Source: Candidatus Merdenecus merdavium (GTDB taxonomy: Bacteria > Bacillota > Clostridia > Lachnospirales > Lachnospiraceae). From it: a DNA stretch of 18,939 nt. Below, piece after piece: positions 14,052-18,939 of the stretch (positions within the stretch are counted from its first letter, which is position 1; every line of letters begins with the position of its first letter). The position numbers were made by a program, and so were the translations under genes. Location of the stretch: positions 1 to 18,939 of the forward strand of contig DVLR01000241.1 in assembly GCA_018715425.1 (NCBI GenBank), in the 5' to 3' direction. Below the pieces are notes generated by a model. That model did no database searches. It was not told the origin of the DNA and saw only the letters and a list, made by a program, of their open reading frames with translations.

Positions 14052-17000
14052 ATGTCATTTATAAGAAAGCATATGAGTCTGTTCAGAGGCTTGACAAGTG
14101 TATTTACGTTCCTTTTTCTCGTAGTAATGATAGTGCAGGTTTATGCGACAGGAACATATCAAGCCAAAGTAGATGAGTTTCTTGGGACAAATAGTGGTGC
14201 TGTTGAGCATAGCACAGATCTTAAAGATTATAAATATCAGTCAGATTATGGAAGCCCAGTAGAGTTATTAGCAGCGGAAGAGAGATTAAATGAACGTATT
14301 GAAGAAGAAGGAGCCGTACTCTTAAAAGGGTCCGCAGATGATATTGTTGTAGAAGGTGAAAAAGCTGTTACTTTATTTGGAATTCGGTCTTTTCGCATGC
14401 AGTACAATGGAAATATTGGTGCTGTTACGAACGAGAGTCTCCAGGTGCGGCTAGATGAAGCACTTGAGGAAAAGGGTATTTCTGTAAATCAGAACATGAT
14501 AGATCTTTATAGAGAATTTTTGGCAGATTATAATACGAAAGATACAAAAGCGGTAAATGAAGTTCCAGTTTCAAGACTTGAAGAATTTGGTTCGATCGAT
14601 TATGCAGACTATCAAGATGCGGCAATTGTTGTTCTTGGGAGAACTTGTAGTGAAGCAGCGACTTACTTCCCTGGGGAAAAAGGAATTGAAAATCCAGAAG
14701 AGTTTTCAGAAAGCTTGACAGGAAATATCCTTGGTCTTTCAGATGATGAGAGAAACCTTATAAATTATGTTAAAACACAGGGATTTTCAAAGGTTATTGT
14801 TCTTTTGAATACTGCAAATACGATGGAGATTGAAGAGTTGAAGCAGAATGATTCAGTAGATGCAATTATGCTGATTGGTAATCCGAGTGCATATGGTAAT
14901 TATGGGGTCGCAGATATTCTAGCTGGTAATGTGTCTCCATCAGGACATTTGGCTGATACTTATGCCGTTAATACAGCGGTTGCTCCATCTGCTGTAAACT
15001 TTGGATCTTATGAATATTCAAATAGTAGCGATACCTATTCGGCGTGGTATCAGGTGGAGGCAGAAGGAATCTACACAGGATACAAGTATTATGAGACGCG
15101 TTACTATGATACTGTAATGGGTATGGGAAATGCTACAAATGCAGCACATGGTGAGACATATAATGGTGGAAGTACGTGGAATTATGATAATGAAGTATCA
15201 TATTCTTTTGGGTATGGTGTAGAAGGATCTGATTTTATGGAAGAAATTATTGATACGGATATTGATTGGACAGGAAAGAAGGATTCTACAGTTACGGTTA
15301 AAGTTACCAATGTAGGAGACAGAGCTGCAAAGCATGTTGTTCAACTTTATGTACAGACACCTTATACTGAATACGATAAGGAAAGTGGACTTGAAAAATC
15401 AGCAATTCAACTGGTTGCTTACGGAAAAACAGGTGAGGCCTCAGAAAATGATTTTAATGATGTTGTTCTTTTAGAAACAGGAGAGAGTGAGGAAGTTACG
15501 GTATCATTTAATGTATCAGATTTTTCTTCTTATGATACAAACTATAGTCATGATGGGACAGTTGGTGCGTATATTTTGGAAGAAGGCACATATTATTTTG
15601 CTACAGGAAATGGATCACATGATGCGGTGAATGCAATTATTAAAGAACAGGATAACACACTTCTTAGAGGAACTGAAATAGGTGGTGATGTATTTTTCGA
15701 AGAGCTTAACAAAGCTACAGTTTTTACAGTTGGTGAGGATGGGGAAACACTGATTGAAAACCAGCTTGAAGACATGAATTTTACATATGAAGCATATGGT
15801 GATGCGTTTACAAGTAAAGGAGCACAGTATTTAACTAGAAATGACTGGGAAGGTACATTTCCAGTAGAAGTGACAGGGGTTACAGCTAATGAATATATGT
15901 TGGAGTATCTTGGAGGATCCACATATGATGCGGATGCAGTTAATGCTGATTATGATGGAAAAGTATATATAGAAAGTGATTTCGGTACATCGGGTAAAAG
16001 AGGAGAATATACAGCTATAGATCTTTTTGGCATTACTGATTATGAAGATAAGACATTTGAAAAAGTACTTTCTGCCATTCCTTTTGAGTATTATTCTACA
16101 TATATAACAGGAAATAACTCGGCCATTCCAGAAATCCTTTTAGAACATGGAAATGCAGCTGATAGTCCAGGTGGTATTATTTACGGATTCGGATTATATA
16201 ATGATGCAAGAAAACCATATGCGGTCGAAGCTGAAGAAGATTCACTTCGAGGTGTTGCGCCAAGCGTATATGTAGGAAGTCCTGTTATGGCATCAACGTT
16301 CAGTCATCTTCTTGCGAGTGAAGAGGGAAGGCTTATCGGTAATGACGGACTTTGGGTTGGAGCTTATTGGTGGTTCGGACCTGGAATGAATCTGCACAGA
16401 AGTCCTTATAATGCAAGAAATAATGAGTATTATTCAGAGGATGCGGTACTTACAGGAAACATGGGGGCAGATGTAACTGCTGCATGTCAGAAAAAAGGAC
16501 TTGTCGTTTGTGCTAAACATTTTGCGTTCAATGATATTGAAGAAAATCGTACTGGTGTAGGAGCATTTATGACAGAGCAGGCAGCAAGAGAAAATGAACT
16601 TCGTGGATTTGAAATGGCATTTACAAAAGGTGGAATGAAATCAGTAATGACAGGATTTAATCGAGCAGGAGTTACATTTTCAAGTGCACATGAAGGATTG
16701 ATTTCGGGTATTTGTCGTGGTGAGTGGAACTTCGATGGACTTGTGATCACAGACTCTGTAAAAGATAAAAATTATATGATTGCGGCAGACTGTATTGTTG
16801 TGGGAACGGATTTTATGCTTGGTGGAGCTGGAGATGCTAAGGGAGCATGGGAAAATGTTTCAGCAGAAAATCTTATGAAGGATTCGGTACTGACATCTGC
16901 TGCCAGAGAATCTATGCATCGTTATTTATATACATTTGCAGACACAGCGTTGATTGATGGGTATGGGGCAAATGCCTCTATGAATGGAAGTGTATGGTGG

Positions 17001-17111
17001 GCGACAGCGTTGACAGTGGCACTTTATATACTTGGTTCAGCAGTAACTGTATTTCTGGTACTTTGGATTCTGGGATATGTGACACAAAGAAAGGAGAAAA
17101 ATAATGGTTGA
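14052..17111 (+). CDS. Membrane-anchored GH3 beta-glucosidase-like enzyme with reversed domain order
   Basis: The protein has 1019 residues from ATG 14052, chosen for GGGAGGAG just upstream; a TTG at 14016 lies inside the stem-loop. Basic residues precede one membrane helix (13-32, TSVFTFLFLVVMIVQVYATG); a second helix (about 983-1008) is followed by a basic tail, so both ends should be inside and the bulk outside. Domain order is inverted: the GH3 C-terminal alpha/beta domain comes first (GNPSAYGNYGVADILAGNVS near 276), then a fibronectin-like domain (about 410-500), then the TIM barrel (about 690-960). The barrel shows FGPGMNLHRSPYNARNNEYY, substrate-binding CAKHFAFND (Lys822-His823) and the likely nucleophile Asp901 in VITDS. 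Reversed GH3 enzymes are known from Ruminococcus albus and Butyrivibrio. The usual DGPxG block is replaced by EDSLRG. Likely role: trimming glucosides at the cell surface. Confidence 0.9.
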   Translation: MSFIRKHMSLFRGLTSVFTFLFLVVMIVQVYATGTYQAKVDEFLGTNSGAVEHSTDLKDYKYQSDYGSPVELLAAEERLNERIEEEGAVLLKGSADDIVVEGEKAVTLFGIRSFRMQYNGNIGAVTNESLQVRLDEALEEKGISVNQNMIDLYREFLADYNTKDTKAVNEVPVSRLEEFGSIDYADYQDAAIVVLGRTCSEAATYFPGEKGIENPEEFSESLTGNILGLSDDERNLINYVKTQGFSKVIVLLNTANTMEIEELKQNDSVDAIMLIGNPSAYGNYGVADILAGNVSPSGHLADTYAVNTAVAPSAVNFGSYEYSNSSDTYSAWYQVEAEGIYTGYKYYETRYYDTVMGMGNATNAAHGETYNGGSTWNYDNEVSYSFGYGVEGSDFMEEIIDTDIDWTGKKDSTVTVKVTNVGDRAAKHVVQLYVQTPYTEYDKESGLEKSAIQLVAYGKTGEASENDFNDVVLLETGESEEVTVSFNVSDFSSYDTNYSHDGTVGAYILEEGTYYFATGNGSHDAVNAIIKEQDNTLLRGTEIGGDVFFEELNKATVFTVGEDGETLIENQLEDMNFTYEAYGDAFTSKGAQYLTRNDWEGTFPVEVTGVTANEYMLEYLGGSTYDADAVNADYDGKVYIESDFGTSGKRGEYTAIDLFGITDYEDKTFEKVLSAIPFEYYSTYITGNNSAIPEILLEHGNAADSPGGIIYGFGLYNDARKPYAVEAEEDSLRGVAPSVYVGSPVMASTFSHLLASEEGRLIGNDGLWVGAYWWFGPGMNLHRSPYNARNNEYYSEDAVLTGNMGADVTAACQKKGLVVCAKHFAFNDIEENRTGVGAFMTEQAARENELRGFEMAFTKGGMKSVMTGFNRAGVTFSSAHEGLISGICRGEWNFDGLVITDSVKDKNYMIAADCIVVGTDFMLGGAGDAKGAWENVSAENLMKDSVLTSAARESMHRYLYTFADTALIDGYGANASMNGSVWWATALTVALYILGSAVTVFLVLWILGYVTQRKEKNNG

Positions 17112-17568
17112 GACAAAAGACGTTAAAGGGTTTGTATTTGCTGCAAGTAGTTGGACATGCGTTCTTTCAATTATTGCTTTCATTTTCTTTGCACTGAGTT
17201 ATCAAACAGGATACGTCAGTATTGTATATGGAGAAAAAAACAGTATTGTAATTACTATTGAAGCTATTTTGATTCTGATGCTTACGTCGATTACCACAAT
17301 TTTTCAAATTACTGGAAAAGTAGATAAGAGAGAATTTTACGATGTGGCAATGTATGTTCTCGTACCTTTACTTACTACGGCGACACTTCTTCTTCTAGTT
17401 GATAGGGTTGATGCGATCGGTAACTGTATTGTAGCTCCATGGGATGCAGGTCATGGTGGCGAAGAATCTTGTTATCTATCGTTTGTGGCAATGGGATGTT
17501 GGTTTGTTGCAGATATCATCAATATAATTGGTTGCTTTATCGGATATAAAGAAAAGAGGAGTCAGTAA
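17104..17568 (+). CDS. Four-helix membrane protein of unknown function
   Basis: The 154-residue protein overlaps the end of the GH3 gene by 8 bases and has its own AAAGGAG site, so it is translationally coupled to it. Four hydrophobic segments are evident: roughly residues 13-32 (SWTCVLSIIAFIFFALSY), 47-69 (VITIEAILILMLTSITTIFQ), 80-99 (DVAMYVLVPLLTTATLLLLV) and 125-145 (YLSFVAMGCWFVADIINIIG). A short loop between helices 3 and 4 contains WDAGHGGEESC with a glycine/acid/His cluster; the C-terminus is basic. I do not recognise the family. Tight coupling to the doubly anchored GH3 suggests a membrane partner, for example an assembly or anchoring subunit, but this rests on context only. Confidence 0.8.
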   Translation: MVETKDVKGFVFAASSWTCVLSIIAFIFFALSYQTGYVSIVYGEKNSIVITIEAILILMLTSITTIFQITGKVDKREFYDVAMYVLVPLLTTATLLLLVDRVDAIGNCIVAPWDAGHGGEESCYLSFVAMGCWFVADIINIIGCFIGYKEKRSQ

Positions 17569-18708
17569 GTGGAGAAAATCAGAGGAACAAATTTGGGAAA
17601 TTGGCTTGTTCTCGAGAAATGGATGATGCCAAATCTTTTTGCGGGGACAGATGCAGAGGATGAAATCTGGATGAATCGGATGCTGCCAGCTGAAAAGCTG
17701 GCAGCTAAGCTGAAGAAGCACAGAGATACTTATGTTACAGAAGTTGATTTTCAGTTTATCGCTACTCATGGTTTTAACATGGTGCGTATTCCGATTCCTT
17801 ATTTCGTTTTTGGAGATAGAGAACCATTTATAGGATGTATTGAATATTTGGATAGAGCATTCGACTGGGCAGAAAAATATGGTATTAAAATACTCGTAGA
17901 TCTTCATACTGTACCAGGAAGTCAGAATGGTTATGACAATGGTGGAATTACTGGAGTGTGCAAATGGTGTAAGAATCCAGAGGATGTGGAGTATGCACTG
18001 ACTGTTTTGGAACGTCTAGCGGAGCGTTATGGAAAACGAACAGGGTTGTTTGGAATCGAAATATTGAATGAACCAATCAGTTTTCCTGTTTATATTACAG
18101 CCCCATCTACAGGAAAGGCGAAAGATAAGGAAGAGGCAAAAGGATCTGGATATGTACCAATGAAATTTTTAAAATCTTTTTATATTCAGGCATACAATAG
18201 GCTTCGTGTTGTTTTGCCAGAAGATAAGGCAATAGTTTTTCATGATGGATTTCGCTTAGGAAGATGGAAACGATTTTTTAGAAAGAGTGGCATGAAAAAT
18301 ATTCTATTGGATACGCATATTTATATTTTTGCGATGGAGAATTTTGTGCCAATTGCAAAACCGTGGGTGTATAAGATGTTTATTAACATAAATGCATATA
18401 AGATAAAAAGAGTTAATAAGAATATTCCTGTTGTTGTAGGTGAATGGTGTATATGTAATAAATATGCAGATAAGATAGATAAGAATGTGATGGAACAGGA
18501 AGAAGTGCAAAAGAGGAGAAATGATAAGTTTCGTATGATTTATAAATTGCAGCATGAAGCTTGGAACCAGAGTGCAGGATGGATTTATTGGAATTATCAG
18601 TTGTTGAGAGATCGAAATGAAATGTTGGATGAAAGTTGGAAAGAAAGCTGGGATCTTTGTCGTTGTATTCAGAATGGCTGGATACCTGGAAAGATAGAAG
18701 AAAGGTAA
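17569..18708 (+). CDS. Glycoside hydrolase family 5 enzyme, exo-beta-1,3-glucanase-like, cytoplasmic
   Basis: The 379-residue protein is a single (beta/alpha)8 catalytic domain. The GTG start directly abuts the previous TAA, with AGAGGAG seven bases upstream. Motifs in order: RGTNLGNWLVLEKWMMP at the N-terminus, HGFNMVRIPIPYF (first barrel strands), ILVDLHTVPGSQNGYDNGG, the acid/base glutamate in GIEILNEP (Glu168) and the nucleophile in VVVGEWC (Glu292). The N-terminal block and the LHTxPGSQNGxDNGG loop are shared with yeast and bacterial exo-1,3-beta-glucanases and steryl beta-glucosidase relatives of GH5. There is no signal peptide, carbohydrate-binding module or membrane helix, so it should act inside the cell on short imported beta-glucosides. 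A linker at about 180-195 is Lys/Glu-rich (TGKAKDKEEAKGSG) and looks like a surface loop. The exact bond cleaved is uncertain. Confidence 0.9.
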   Translation: MEKIRGTNLGNWLVLEKWMMPNLFAGTDAEDEIWMNRMLPAEKLAAKLKKHRDTYVTEVDFQFIATHGFNMVRIPIPYFVFGDREPFIGCIEYLDRAFDWAEKYGIKILVDLHTVPGSQNGYDNGGITGVCKWCKNPEDVEYALTVLERLAERYGKRTGLFGIEILNEPISFPVYITAPSTGKAKDKEEAKGSGYVPMKFLKSFYIQAYNRLRVVLPEDKAIVFHDGFRLGRWKRFFRKSGMKNILLDTHIYIFAMENFVPIAKPWVYKMFININAYKIKRVNKNIPVVVGEWCICNKYADKIDKNVMEQEEVQKRRNDKFRMIYKLQHEAWNQSAGWIYWNYQLLRDRNEMLDESWKESWDLCRCIQNGWIPGKIEER

Positions 18709-18726
18709 GAAAGTTAAGGAGTAAAA

Positions 18727-18939
18727 ATGAAAAATAGAAATAAAAAGAAAAGTTTTTGGGAGAGACCACTTCTGGCATCTGCCGTACATTCGAAAAATGT
18801 TAAACCTATGGAGATGATACTAGGCTATTTCATAGGTCCATTCTGTGTTCTTATGATGACAACCATTGTTTCAACATATTATCTGACATTTTATCGGACA
18901 TATAGTGATATAGTAAATCAGGGAAGATTTCTTACATTG
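18727..18939 (+). CDS. N-terminal part of a sugar:cation symporter-like (GPH/MFS) transporter, runs off the window
   Basis: ATG 18727 follows AAGGAG at good spacing, 18 bases after the GH5 stop, and stays open for 71 codons to the window edge. After a basic start (MKNRNKKKSFWERP) comes VKPMEMILGYFIGPFCVLMM, which matches the beginning of glycoside-pentoside-hexuronide:cation symporters. Those typically start 'vk..E.llGYfiGp' leading into helix 1 and a conserved Tyr near the helix end (here STYYLTFY). Such carriers import disaccharides or glycosides, and would feed the signal-less GH78, GH30 and GH5 enzymes. Only the first helix is visible, so the assignment is tentative. Confidence 0.65.
   Translation, partial: MKNRNKKKSFWERPLLASAVHSKNVKPMEMILGYFIGPFCVLMMTTIVSTYYLTFYRTYSDIVNQGRFLTL

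Noticed and set aside
15593..15922. Minus-strand open frame of 109 codons within GH3
   Set aside because: It is a Ser/Pro-rich mirror of the GH3 coding sequence without any start signal.
18304..18789. Long minus-strand open frame (161 codons) under the GH5 gene
   Set aside because: It is the complement of a well-supported GH5 coding region, with low-complexity Ile/Phe/His-rich translation and no ribosome binding site.
1..18939. CRISPR arrays, tRNA or rRNA genes and riboswitches
   Set aside because: No regularly spaced repeats, no cloverleaf-like segments with conserved T-loop sequence and no recognisable riboswitch core were seen on either strand by eye.

Overview
The window looks like chromosomal DNA of a low-GC, Gram-positive gut anaerobe, most likely a Lachnospiraceae (Clostridia). 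The reasons are AT-rich codon use, strong AGGAGG-type ribosome binding sites, TTGACA/TATAAT-type promoters, T-tailed hairpin terminators, and a glycosidase set typical of these bacteria. The species cannot be named from sequence alone.

Layout. (1) 1-1531: the end of a small membrane protein (possibly the FolT-type folate transporter subunit) overlaps folC, followed by a strong terminator. (2) About 1600-4300: a decayed accessory patch. It holds three intact small genes: an XRE-type HTH regulator, a 139-residue internally duplicated helical protein and a 95-residue conserved protein. Between them lie frameshifted remnants of a possible transposase, a RhuM-like protein, an unidentified protein, an ArsC/Spx-like protein and a sensor histidine kinase. 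(3) 4329-7092: an intact PhzF-family gene with its own terminator, then a small membrane-anchored protein whose natural start is cut off by a TGA at codon 8, and an Old-Yellow-Enzyme-type flavin oxidoreductase behind it. (4) 7248-7618: the relic of a toxin-antitoxin pair (DinJ/RelB-like start joined to what looks like a PIN-toxin interior) with a dyad over its promoter, then a terminator and a second hairpin.

(5) 7663-18939: the main feature is a carbohydrate-utilisation locus. An AraC-family regulator with a cupin-like sensor domain faces a long co-directional gene row across a shared promoter region. The row runs: GH78-like (alpha-L-rhamnosidase-type) enzyme, GH30 enzyme, a short protein of unknown family, a lipoprotein, a GH3 enzyme with reversed domain order and a membrane helix at each end, a four-helix membrane protein, a GH5 enzyme of the exo-beta-1,3-glucanase type, and the start of a sugar-cation symporter-like transporter that runs off the window. 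Gaps are short, two junctions overlap or abut, and each gene has its own ribosome binding site, so this is probably one operon.

Inferred working model: the lipoprotein, the doubly anchored GH3 and the four-helix protein act at the outer face of the membrane. The transporter imports partly trimmed glycosides. GH78-like, GH30 and GH5, all without signal peptides, finish the job in the cytoplasm. A beta-glucan or a mixed beta-glucoside/rhamnoside from plants or fungi is a reasonable guess for the substrate, but the sequence does not decide it. The lipoprotein, the short unknown protein and the four-helix protein are the parts with no recognised function.
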